Assembly (NCBI GenBank): GCA_001687465.1
Contig: LVLI01000177.1
Location: 1 to 64,000, forward strand
DNA length: 64,000 bases
Direction of reading: 5' to 3'
DNA from: Halocafeteria seosinensis
Lineage: Eukaryota; Sar; Bigyra; Bicosoecida
The stretch's first letter is position 1; the number at the start of each line of letters is the position of its first letter. The notes beneath the pieces are model-generated. The model saw only the letters and a program-made list of their open reading frames with translations. It searched no databases and had not been told where the DNA came from. The position numbers and the translations under genes were made by a program. This document shows, in pieces, positions 1 to 10,238 of this stretch.

Positions 1-198
1 TTTGTGATGTCAGTCGTGCCTTGTTGAAATTTGGGAGTGCGTATTCTATTGGATAAAGAAAGTACCATTATCACAACTTTCATGGATTGGTTCTACAGTA
101 TATACTGTTTCTTTCCATTGAGTATATGTTCCGATGACAATCTATGCATATTCGTGTGAGGCCTCTATTTCCACAGGTTGAAGTAGTGCAAGGCGCAG

Positions 199-558
199 GG
201 TGAATTTTTGAAGATTTCACTGAGTGAATTTTGTCCCACCCTAACAGGAGTATTAGGCATCGGCTTCATCGTCGCGCTTTTGACAAGTTGCTGCTCTGCG
301 GAGCAGAAACTGTCACTGTTGACAAAATGCAACTGGCTATTGGTGTGCTTCAGCTTTCTTTCCGCCGCCTTGCTGTGCTCTGTCGGAATATTCAGCTTGA
401 TTTGGTGGGGTATCGGTATTGCAACAGTTTCCAAATGCTACGATAGCTTGGGAGACACCCTCAAAGTCTTTTCATTGCTCGAATTAGTAGTTACCGGCGT
501 TGTCCTTGTAGTCTCTTGCGTTTTTCGAGCATGGAAAAAGAAAGAAGGAAGTGACTAG
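199..558 (+). CDS. 3' exon of a small multi-pass membrane protein (partial)
   Basis: An open frame ends at a TAG at 556-558 and has no convincing ATG. It probably begins at a splice acceptor near 198, which follows a pyrimidine-containing stretch, so the gene starts outside the window or in an exon I cannot identify. The peptide has three hydrophobic segments: around GVLGIGFIVALLTSCC, around WLLVCFSFLSAALLCSVGIF running into SLIWWGIGIA, and around LLELVVTGVVLVVSCV. It ends in a short basic tail, AWKKKEGSD, which by the positive-inside rule should face the cytosol. I do not recognise the family. The hydrophobic pattern supports coding; the exact 5' boundary is inference. Confidence 0.45.
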   Translation, partial: GEFLKISLSEFCPTLTGVLGIGFIVALLTSCCSAEQKLSLLTKCNWLLVCFSFLSAALLCSVGIFSLIWWGIGIATVSKCYDSLGDTLKVFSLLELVVTGVVLVVSCVFRAWKKKEGSD

Positions 559-683
559 TTCCAGAGGTTCCGCCCAAGTTGGCGCCCAACCAAGGTAGCC
601 ACAGCTTCAACTTGCATTACGAATATGTACCTCAAATTTAAGTAGCTGCGCCTTTTCCCGTTGAAACGTTTTCATCCCAAAAT

Positions 684-740
<57 letters not shown>

Positions 741-1328
741 GGGATTCATGACATGTAACGGATAGCCCACTGACAATTGGAAGTGGTCACGTTTGGAACA
801 ACATGTGTTGGTATTGAGTACTGTAATTAACTACCCTGTTCGTGAAATGTGTCCAAATACATCCCTCTTTTCTAATTTCCAAAGCAATAGAACAGTGTGA
901 AAGAATTTGGCCGACGTACGTGCGTCCATTATACGTAGCTCGATTAAACGGTTCAATTTGAACCAAGGTATACTGTACATACCCACGTACACACGTACCA
1001 CGGTATGTAAATGCCAGTGTAGGCGCCATGTGTTAGTCGACTGGACCAAATGAAGTCAGGTTGACCTTTCTCTTCCTCCTTATCAAACGAGTGCCAAACG
1101 GGAGCTGCATTGTCTCTGGATGAGTACTCACTCATACAGTACTTGTAAGAGCATGATTTGGTTTACACGGAGGAGTTGTAAGTTCCTCCGTGCGACGAGG
1201 TGCTGAGTCAGCCTGTGATGCTCGGTGCTGTGTGTTACATAAGAACAGAACAAAACGTATGGTTCGATGAAGATTGCACTCAGTTGGTATATTTTGGTAC
1301 AATAATACAGCAGTGAATAGACAGAAAC
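559..1328. other. Intergenic region upstream of RRP15
   Basis: No gene recognised. It holds the AC microsatellite. A CAGTACTTGTA motif at about 1137-1147, some 190 bp before the RRP15 start, recurs in other intergenic regions of this window. The short open frames here have no recognisable features. Confidence 0.6.
686..738. repeat. (AC)n microsatellite
   Basis: An uninterrupted AC dinucleotide tract of about 53 bp lies in the gap between the first membrane-protein exon and RRP15. It is likely to be length-polymorphic. Confidence 0.97.
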
Positions 1329-2292
1329 ATGCCCAAACGCAAACGCCCTCGTGAAGTTGAGGCAGCTCCTGCCGCTTCGGAGGCTGATAGCGAGACACAT
1401 ACAGCTTCCATAGCCAATACCGAGTCTCAGGAAGGCAGTTCGAATGAGCAAGAATCTTCCGCCTTCCATGGGGCTGTACAAAAAGTGCTGTCGAGGGAGC
1501 TACATGCACCTGTATGTCTTTCTTGAAGTGACGCGGCATGGATTTTCTGGTGTATATGGCGTCTATTGGGCCTCGTTGTCCTATTTTCTGCAGAATCCCG
1601 TGCTCGCCAAGCGCCATACAGCCAGCCTAAAGGCGTCTTCGGCGGATCAGAAGGAAAAGAGGGAGGCACAGAAGGACATACAAACGCGCAAACAACGGCG
1701 TCGACAGAACCTGGTGAAGCCATCGGTGCTACAACAGGGCCATGAGCGTAAATTGAGGCGTGTAGCCACCCGAGGTGGTAAGTGCTGGCCCTGGTATTCG
1801 CTGATACGACTGATTCACTCGTTACGTGTATTCGTGGATGGCAGTGGTGGCCTTATTCAATGCAATCCGGAAACATCAGAAGACGGCTTCCTTGACAGAG
1901 GAGGAAGAAGACAAACTCGCCTGTAAGTACTAAACAGCTTTCTTCGGGAAGAAGTGTGAGATAGTGCTAATGTTGGAAATGCTTACTCCATTGCAGTTCA
2001 CAAAAACAAAATGGAAGAGCAGAAATCTGGCTTCTTGGATCTACTCAAATCTACTGAACGGACACTAGAGGAGGGGAACAAACAATCGTCAGCAAAAAAG
2101 AGTAAGAAGAGTGCAAAAAAAGGAAAGCAAGATGAGGGAGAAAACAAGCAATGGAGTGTCTTCAAGGATGACTTTATGATGGGCGCTCGGGCCAAGGACT
2201 GGAATAAGCCAGAGTCCGACTCAGACGAAGAGGACGGTTGGAACTTCTCTTCCGGAGCACTGGACGGAGATAACGATGACGAAAACCTATAA
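1329..2292 (+). CDS. RRP15: RRP15-like ribosomal RNA processing protein, four exons
   Basis: Likely a nucleolar factor for pre-60S rRNA processing. I assemble exons 1329-1511, 1594-1777, 1845-1922 and 1997-2292; donors are GTATGT, GTAAGT and GTAAGT, and all junction phases agree. The product starts with a basic, acidic-patched tail (MPKRKRPREVEAAP). The core then shows the family hallmarks: a NPVLAKR segment, a long K/R-rich helix, the phrase RKLRRVATRGVVALFNAI formed across the second intron, and SGFLDLLKS formed after the third. Near the C-terminus WSVFKDDFMMGARAKDW matches the conserved end of Rrp15, followed by an acidic tail. Joining exons 2 and 3 restores the VATRGVV motif, which supports the splice model. 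It converges on TPX2, whose stop lies 113 bp away. Confidence 0.88.
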
Positions 2293-2404
2293 ATACACAC
2301 CAGAGTCAGTATAACCAGAAATATTTCGTATGCTCGTATTCATTATTAAAATGGATAACGGTACTCACCGATGGTTTGTTGTAGGTTGGCTGGTATCCTA
2401 GACT

Positions 2405-4933
2405 CTAGAGGGTAGGCACGGCTTCTGTTTCGGTAGTCTCTGTCAGCTGGTTCCCTTTAGTCATTCTACGCGTTTGGATTCCCCATCCTGCGGGTTTCCC
2501 TTGATGCCTTCGAGGAGCATTTTCTTCGTCAATCTCTTCGCCTTTATGCTTCCTAGCTTTTTCTTCAGTATGTAGGGGAGGGGTTTCCGGAATAGTCAAG
2601 GAGTTCTTTCGTTCTTCATTTTGGTGGGAAGTTTGTTGCTGATTGATCCGAGCTGGTCTCGCTTTGAACACCAACTTTTCCCTTCTCAATCGTCGGATTT
2701 CTTCTTCTTCTTCGCGACGCTTCTCTTCTTGTTCTTTCTGCTTCTGAAGCTCCAGTTCGCGCAGTCGCGCCTTATTCCGCTCCTCAAAGGCTCTTCTAGC
2801 CTCTGTGCGCTTGTCGGTGTGGAGACAAACTGAGGCTACCCTGGTCGGAGGCTTGTTACTCTTCACCGGCTTAAATGCTTTAGTCTGTTCCTTTACGGCC
2901 TTCGGTACTGGACGGGCTTTAAAGTGATGAGTCTTCGCTTCTGTAGTTGGTTGCTCGTTCTGAGCAGGTGGCTTGACCTCGGTCTCGTTCCTGTTCCCAC
3001 TGTGTCCAGGTCTTGGTCTGGGGTTCTTCGTTCGGGTAACAGGATGGTTCGCCGAATGGAACTGGGTAGTTTCAGGAATTGTGGGTGGCCGAGAAACTTT
3101 CTTATGTGTATGCTCAGCCGGTGCTTTGGATGCGGTTTCACCGGGGGGTGCCGGCGGTCGAGCAACTGCACGGTGCTTCGTCGAGAGCATGGGTGATTCC
3201 GGGGTGGTCAGGGGATGAGAACTGTCGCGACTACGAGTGCGCTGGTCAGTAGTGGTTGGATATTTTGGCATTGGCCTCGCCTTAAACGTTTTGTGCTGTG
3301 TTTCTTCAACGTTTTCGTCGGTACGACCGTGGTGGACATGCGAATGATGCTGGTGGTGAGTGCAGTTGGGGCTCTGCGGAACAGTCGGGGGTCGACGGGC
3401 TGCTCGCTCCGGTAGCTTAACACTGCTGAAAGCCTGCTTGTTCCAGGGACGTGCCTTGAACGGTTTTGCATGCTCTGAATCTGCCTCGGCCTTCTGATGG
3501 GTATGGCTATGCGATTGCTCACGCGTCTTCGCCCTTTCTTCATAGTGCAAATGCGGGCTAACAGGAATTGTCAGTTTTCGCTTTTCTGCCTTGGTCATAT
3601 TCTGCTTAGAGTTCCGAGCGTTAGAGTGATACCGAGAGGGTATTTCCGAGAAGAACTTGTGAACGCCAGATGCCATTGTTTCGAACCCCTCCTGCTTCGG
3701 AGCTGAGCTACTTGCAGTGGGAGCAGCGAAATGCTTTGAGGCATGAGGCTTGTGGTTCGCCGGTTGAGACTTGTTCAAGTCTTGACACTCTTGATGGGCA
3801 TCGGTGCTCTCTTGTCTCGGTTTATGACTTTTTGTGGTAGCATTCATTGTTTCTCTCTGAGAAGGCCCTTGAGAATTGATTCCACTGCATTCGACGGTCA
3901 TGGTTGTTACAACACACTGGTATGAAGGAACCATAAGGTCTTTCGAAAAAACTTACCTGTATTTTTGCCTCGCGCGTCCGGAAGTAGCCATTGTAGCCCG
4001 CATGTAAGAAGGACCTCTGCCGTGCAAATCTGATGCACTTTGGGATCCGATATCTTCTTTCTCTTTCTTACTTGATTTTTCGCTAGTTGCATTGTCTTGG
4101 ACTTGTAGGTCATTGCTGTGGAGCTCCTTGGCTGCAATTTTTTTCTTCCAATCATCCGTGTCTCCGAGTGCAGGGCCTCCAGGGGCAGTTCGGAAGCTAT
4201 CGTTTTCAGAAGAGTCAAGGTTTGCTTGGTTTTCTTCATCTTCATGGACGTCTGTCTTTCGTGACGTTGCAGACATAGTCATGGTCTCCATGTCGTCCGT
4301 AAACATCAACTCTTCTTCGTCATCCGATCCGACCTCAGCAGCCGCGGTCTCAGCTTGTTGCTCATCCTGATTCTCCGGCCGTGCATTGTCACCATTTGCA
4401 AATTCGCCTTCTTCTGTTTCGTCGTCCTCTTCATCGTGATCATCAAACATCAGCAAATCACGCTTATGCTGACTGGAAGCCAAGTAGGACGCGCTCAAGT
4501 TCTCCAGCTCCCGGTTGCTCAAACCTGCGGACAGCAGAACACAAATATCGAATCATCCATTCAGTACAAGACAAGATATACACTACTCATCTATCCGCCG
4601 ACAAACGGCTTTACTGAACGTTCACTCCTATACAACAGGAGGAAAATACGTACTTAAGACACCTCCTCCGGTGCGGTCATTCTGGAAGTCAGAGTAGATT
4701 TCCTCTTCATCACGGTCCAAATCCACAAAATTTGGTCCATTCCACTCCCACGACTCTTCCTGCTCTTCCTCCACCTCGTAATCCTCCGCAGCATCGTTAT
4801 TTTCTGCATTATCGCCCTTCGAAGACATTTCCGCGGCCGTTAAGTGGCACGCTTGGGTCTCCGGTTGCTCATTCTCTTTCATCTCGGACCCTCGAGATCT
4901 CAAATTTCGCGAATGACTGACGCTACTCATCAT
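2405..4933 (-). CDS. TPX2: TPX2-like spindle assembly factor, three exons
   Basis: Exons are 4933-4654, 4524-3957 and 3884-2405 and give about 775 residues, close to the usual TPX2 size. TPX2 is a Ran-regulated microtubule nucleator and Aurora A activator. Visible features: an acidic N-terminus with WEWNGPNFVDLDRD, which resembles the conserved N-terminal block of plant TPX2; an acidic middle; and a C-terminal half in which two short motifs alternate, [LP]TIPxSPxLHTxxRA-like and FKARPxPK-like. Four copies of FKARP are readable (FKARPWNK, FKARPMPK, FKARPVPK, FKARPARI). Before the last copy is a long R/E/K-rich helix beginning RRAFEERNKARLRELELQ. An internal acceptor only 39 nt into intron 2 would create a stop, so I chose the one at 3885. 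The family call rests on the motif pair; the Aurora-binding function is inferred. Confidence 0.82.
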
Positions 4934-5565
4934 TTATGTTGTCAGTAATCCCAAACGTGAATGTTAATCCAATTGAATCAATATCCTTACAAGGGGTGAT
5001 TCTGGCGCGCGCGCGCGCTGCCGGGAGATCTTCGGTCCTCGCTTTCTCTCGCTCTACACACGCTAGAGCAATGCACAAACGGTCAAATTCTGTGTGATGA
5101 AACCGCGGATACAATACCGGAAGGTGCTTAATGTATCAAAACGGCGTTGCACTGACAACTGAGAAAAAGGTAGAGGGATACATGAAGTCAACGAAAAGAT
5201 TGACAGGTATGCCACTGTGTTGATCGGAAGTTTAGTTTGCTCAGCAGCAACGTTCGTCGTGGTCATCATCAATCGCCCTCAGAGCATGAAAGGAGCATTC
5301 AAGTTGAAACGACGGGGAAGAAGTTTTATCTGGATGGTGGACAAATTCGACTACCATTGCCGATGGATGTATATACAACTGCAACTGGAGACACAACTCG
5401 TCAAGAAGTCTTTGGTGGTCTAACGTCCCCCACACTAACGACCTGTGGGCCACAGGCTGTGGCTTGACGAAACCAAAGGAAAGCATGCACCACCACAAGG
5501 ACAAGGATCGACAATTTTTTGACTCCGTATATTGCTTCCTATTGTTGAGACAAACAAACGGAATC
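4934..5565. other. Gap between TPX2 start and IFT80 stop
   Basis: No gene supported. It contains a short alternating GC tract near 5005-5018 close to the TPX2 start and presumably carries the TPX2 promoter and the IFT80 3' UTR. Open frames here lack domain or transmembrane character. Confidence 0.55.
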
Positions 5566-8320
5566 TTAGTCTTCCAAGACTTTTGCATCCTCCTCTTCGT
5601 ACTGATACGATTCCTGCTGACTTCTTCGACTCTTTTTCCTTTCTTCTTGTTCAGCCTCTTTCTTCTTGTCCTCCTCCTTCGCTTGTTCAATCCTATTCCA
5701 ATCAATTTCTTTGTCAGCATATTGTCGAAACGATGGCAACATCTCCTGGCGCTTCGTTTGTTCCAAATGTCGTCGTCTGTATGCTATAACGGTATCTATA
5801 TGTGTTTTATATTTCTGGGAAAGTTCAAGGGCTCTGCAGATACAAAGTAATTTTGAAAAGCCACGAGTTCAACCAAAGTATGCACAACAATGGAGGGGCT
5901 TGGAACCTACCTTTCCCAGCGGAACAACTTAATGTTCATCTTAATCGCCCGATACAAGAGCGGGGGTTGAGCTTGTAACAAAATCTTCTCCCCTTCATCG
6001 ACTTCCCCTTTTAAGACAGATAATTCGGCAAGTCGGCCCTCACTAGACGGGATACTTTTTATTTTGGATATGTACTGAGCTTTGGCAACTTCTCGGAGAG
6101 ATGCAAGAGAAAGCTCTGCAGTCGCGAGCTGCTTTGAATTAAGTGCCATCCCTGCTAGACTTCCCCACAGGGGATCTTGCTTGAGAAACCGGCAAAGCCG
6201 TATTGCTGCTTCCCATTTGCCGGCAGATACGTAATTGTGCAATAAGAGTGGGCCAGTGGCCATCAAAGAGTGTACCAACGCTCCATCAGCCCGTCGAACG
6301 ACCAATCTAGTGCTTTGAAACTCATGGATATGTGGCCTCTTACCAAACTCCGGGGAAGGAGAGTATACTTTCACTGGTTCTAATAAGTCCGTATCCACAA
6401 AAGCGGCATGTGGATAATACCATGACACGGTCTGTCCGTCCATGAGAGCAGTCAAGATATCTGCTCTCTGATTCCATGCGACACTATCAACCATGCTCCC
6501 GAGCTTCACGGCATTTGGCTTCACTGCGCGTGTGACATAGAGATCGTCGTTGCTATCAACGATGGCAAGCAATCGTTCAGGTAAAGAGCTTCCACTTTGG
6601 GAAAGATAAAGTTGGGATACTTCGGAGCCGTGGTTGTATCCGTTCCCGATAGCCCTACCTGTTCGCACATCGAAAAGCCGAACCGCTGCATGATCACAGT
6701 TTAAATGCAATGACGTATGAAACGTGCATTATATACACGGCAAAAAGCTTTTTGACATACTCTTCGAGTCGCTGGTATCTAGCACAGCCACGCAATCCGA
6801 TGCCAGGGAGAGAATACTCTGATCAAGTCGCTCCACTTGCAAACCAGGGAATTTTATGGCATTTAAGGGACGTCCATCGTATGTATAAATTTGTACCCCC
6901 GTGGTTGTGTCCACCGTTAGGAAATGCTTTGCCGATTGGAGAATAGTAGAAACAGAGCCTTTGCAATCAAATATATGCGGCGTGTTCCAGTTATTTGTCT
7001 TGTACACGTAAATCTGCGATAGGGTTGCAACCACGAAATAGCCGAACGCCAAACTCATGTTGCATATACGATCACGAAAATCGAGGATTTCCGTGGAGTC
7101 CATGGAAAGATCGCGAACCCGAATGGTCGCTGGCCCAGTGATAGTACACTCCACATGTTCCCAGCTAGCGACCTGTCCAATGAGATACGCTAATACGAGG
7201 GAGTCATCAGCTCCTGCAGCAGCAATCTGCGTGCCATCCGGAGACCATTTGATGGAGTTGACGCTACCTGTTCGAGGACATTCGCGATGGTATGACCACT
7301 GCATAAACAAGAGACCCGAAATTAAAGAGAACACTCTACAAACAATTCAAAAAAGTAACGACGTACCCCAGTCTTGTCACAAAGCCGTAGCAGATTGTAC
7401 GATCCCACAGCAAAGACGGTCCCCGAAGGACTCCAGGCTACCGATGTAATAACGTGTTCCAAGGGATTACTACAAAAGAGCTGCCTTCCGAACGAATCCC
7501 AAACTCTGTATTTCCTATCTTCTCCTCCACTAACGATCAAATTGGTCACTTTATTCCAGCTCAGTGTCAATACAGCCCCCGCATGAGCTTCCCAGTTCAT
7601 CCCTTTCCTATCCGTTGTGGTGGAGCAAATCCGCAGCTCGTGGCCGCACGTGTATAAAACTTGATCATCATTCGGACTCCAACACGCCGCGTACACTGGC
7701 TTGGGGGCAGAGGCCAATAGAGACCTTAACATGCCATTTCGACTCCACACTTTGACGCTTCCATCCTCTCCTCCCGTGACGATGGCTGAGCCATCCGACG
7801 TGCAATCGACGTCAATGACCGCCACGCCATTGTTTGTCACTTGGACAGCTTTCTCCTCTCGCCCTTGTCGATTGAGAAAACGCAAATATCCATCCGTGCA
7901 GGCCACCACCACCAAGTCCCCGCCAGCAGCAGCCCCTGTCGGGGGTGCTTTCTCCCCTTTGGCCCTCTTTTTGGAGGTCGATGACGACGAAGAAGACGCC
8001 CCCGTGGCAACATTTCCTGTAGGACTGGCATTAGGGTTCTTTAAGATGGTCATACTAGTGACAGAGTACTTGAAGCGCTTGCTTAACGCTTCCATAAAGT
8101 CCCCTTCACTGCTCCATTTGAACAATCTACCATCGTCTCCCACAGAAATCAGCTCCTGATTGCGCGTCCATGCACATGCCGTCACAGCATCTTCATCTGC
8201 GTATACATACAGATGGTAGGGGGTGGAGCTGTATTTGGGTGTAGGGCTGGCAGACTTACGGGACGCTCCTCGTAATTCGGAGACATCAAAGCGCATTTCA
8301 CCCGATTTTATCTTGACCAC
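5566..8320 (-). CDS. IFT80: IFT80, intraflagellar transport complex B WD-repeat protein, four exons
   Basis: Exons 8320-7367, 7298-6761, 6685-5911 and 5833-5566 join in phase into about 844 residues, against 777 in human. IFT80 is a peripheral IFT-B subunit needed to build cilia. Strong family phrases: SVKVWSRNGMLRSLLAS, KYRVWDSFGRQLF, LLRLCDKTGWSYHRE (formed across intron 1), NNWNTPHIFDCKGSVS, VSWYYPHAAFVD, RRADGALVHSL, YVSAGKWEAAIRLCRF and, across intron 3, FRWERALELSQKYKTHIDTV. The first half is a WD40 propeller, followed by a second propeller and a helical C-terminus. A lineage-specific insert rich in Ser and Lys (ASSSSSSTSKKRAKGEK) sits in the first propeller, and the C-terminus is a charged E/K/Q helix. 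This gene is direct evidence that the organism makes a cilium. Confidence 0.95.
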
Positions 8321-8690
8321 GAGATACGCACATATACATAAGAGTGTCTATAGTATAGTATATTACCATAAAACGAATTCTACAACTTCTCTTCGTTGTA
8401 GAATTTGAAGGAAACAATCGATTGACTGCACCACCACCCACTTAACGGCCACGCAGGAGATAGGTAATGCATTGAATTCACATCTGAGTGAAGACGAACT
8501 GCGATGAACTTTGAGAGGATTGTTTACATGTTGACAACGGGAAAACAAAAAAGAGAATTCTACGCACCTCATGGCACGATTCCTCCTTTTACATTCGTTG
8601 GAGGAAGGAATTGCAAAGTGTCTCTGGAAGAAGTTACAATAGTACAAGTACCATAACGTAGGTTCAAACACTGGGACGGCGGCGGATGCG

Positions 8691-9290
8691 ATGGACAAGG
8701 AGAATCAACACGGTACGGAAGCGACGGCAAGTGTTACAAGCAGTAAATTGGTTTGGGGGACGATGCTGGCACCGCAACGCACTTTATGGAGCACACCCGG
8801 GGTAGTAATCGAGCATGCTCTGTCGGTAGAATTGCTGAACGTCACTTCAATGGATCGCTTGGCGGATTTCGGGTGTGGAGATGGACGTGTGCTTGCCTAC
8901 GCCGCCGAGAAATGGGGATGCCAATGTAAGGGATATGAAATTAACCCAACGCGAGCTGAACACGCACGCACACTACTGGCAGAACGAGGGATTTCTCAAG
9001 AGCAGGTGGAGATTTGTACAGCTGATATTCTTGAAGCAGATTTCGAATGGCCCACAGCAATATTCCTCTATCTGATACCAAGAGGACTGAAGCGTGTTCT
9101 CAAACGCATTCAAGAAACTGCAGGTGCTAGTGACAATGTAAGAAGTCGTCCATTGAGAGTTGTCACACTTCTTTATCCTTTCCCGAGAGACATAATGAAA
9201 CCAGACATGATACAATGGGTGACTACCCCTATAAGTGATCACACGGATGAAAAATTCAAATGGCCTTTATATCTGTATACGTTTGCTTAG
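8691..9290 (+). CDS. Class I SAM-dependent methyltransferase, possibly FAM173/ATPSCKMT-like
   Basis: A single exon encodes 199 residues. SAM-binding motif I is clear (ADFGCGDGRVLAYAA, about residues 58-72), followed by the ribose-binding acidic strand KGYEINP (Glu about 83) and a motif IV region ending in FLYLIPRGLKRVL. The small size, a threonine/proline phrase (LWSTPGVVIEHAL) just ahead of motif I and the YLIPRGL post-motif fit the FAM173-type protein-lysine methyltransferases, but no target-specific residue is visible, so the substrate is unknown. It is transcribed divergently from IFT80 with 370 bp between start codons. TACAAGTACC occurs about 45 bp upstream of the ATG. Confidence 0.75.
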   Translation: MDKENQHGTEATASVTSSKLVWGTMLAPQRTLWSTPGVVIEHALSVELLNVTSMDRLADFGCGDGRVLAYAAEKWGCQCKGYEINPTRAEHARTLLAERGISQEQVEICTADILEADFEWPTAIFLYLIPRGLKRVLKRIQETAGASDNVRSRPLRVVTLLYPFPRDIMKPDMIQWVTTPISDHTDEKFKWPLYLYTFA

Positions 9291-10238
9291 TGATCGCAGC
9301 AGTTTGGCCGGTTAGAATTGCTGCAAGCAGCTTTAGCACAAGTAATTGCTTACGGTAGGGCAACATTGCATTACTGAAGGATGCGCTCTACTGATCACGA
9401 GGCCTTAAGATCGTGCTCTAAGGTAACGCACCTCTTCCAATGGGGTGCTTTCGTACTTGTACCTGGGCGAGAGTAACGTTAATTGAGCAGTGCTTACGCT
9501 ATGTTCTGAGAAAAGTCTGCTAGGTAGAAGCGAATCCCTGTTGATACGCAATCTAATGATATGAGGGAGCAACATCTTTGTTGAAAGGCGTACCTTCTGT
9601 ATTGTTAACAAGTTCGTCTAGTTGCGGGATGTTTCAAGCAGTCTTGTCGACGAATCACCAGAGCATCTGCCGTCCAGAAAAATGGGATATTCTCGAAGAT
9701 GACCGTTGATCGTTCCACTGGACTTACAAAGGTTAGGTCTACAGATATACCCCTGTTTAGTGATAAGAGTGTGTAATATCGCACTGTAATTGCGCTTCTT
9801 CGGACTTTGGGCCAACAGAAAGATTGACGCGGGATGTAGTGCCTGTCTCAGGCTCCTTGCACAATTGCGACAATGCAGTGTTACAAATGTGGTTTGATTT
9901 TGATAAGGTATCTTGCATCTGATTGAGAACCAGCCGTTTAAGCTTGGTTCTTAATACTTGTTCCCAGTGGTATTTTTTTCGATGGATGTGGTTTCTGTCC
10001 CTTGGTGACAGCTCAGCTTCCTGAAAGAGAGATCAAAGAATGGTGGTGTGGACGGTACGTTTAACTTAACGGTGAATATGAATGTAGAATATATGCTATT
10101 ATAGTTTCAAATCATATATAACGGTGGGGGCATTCACGCTTGCAAGGAGTGTAGAACCTGATAAGTTCCTGTGATGCTACAACTAACGGCTCTTTCTCAC
10201 TCTCTCTCTCTCTCTCTCTCAATCCTGGTTGAACGCAG
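9291..10238. other. Gene-poor interval and probable 5' intron
   Basis: No gene supported in 9291-10030. A palindromic GTACTTGTAC lies at 9453-9462. A pyrimidine (TC)n tract at about 10194-10220 precedes the acceptor CAG at 10236-10238 and looks like the polypyrimidine tract of the intron that enters the next gene. A short ATG exon at 10040-10054 (MVVWT, then GTACGT) would join it in phase, but this is only a suggestion. Confidence 0.45.

Noticed and set aside
686-738. AC repeat as a telomere or centromere signal
   Set aside because: It is a plain dinucleotide microsatellite with ordinary genes on both sides.
3885-3923. Alternative acceptor in TPX2 intron 2 giving a 30-40-nt intron
   Set aside because: Joining there puts a TAA in frame within three codons; the acceptor at 3885 keeps the conserved frame open.
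5532-5850. Long plus-strand frames over 5.46-5.9 kb with hydrophobic sequence
   Set aside because: They are the complement of the E/K/R-rich last exon of IFT80, which produces false Phe/Leu/Ser-rich hydrophobic reading on the opposite strand.
7701-8159. 152-codon plus-strand frame opposite IFT80 exon 1
   Set aside because: The minus strand carries clear WD-repeat coding for IFT80 across the same bases; the plus frame has no start context or domain.
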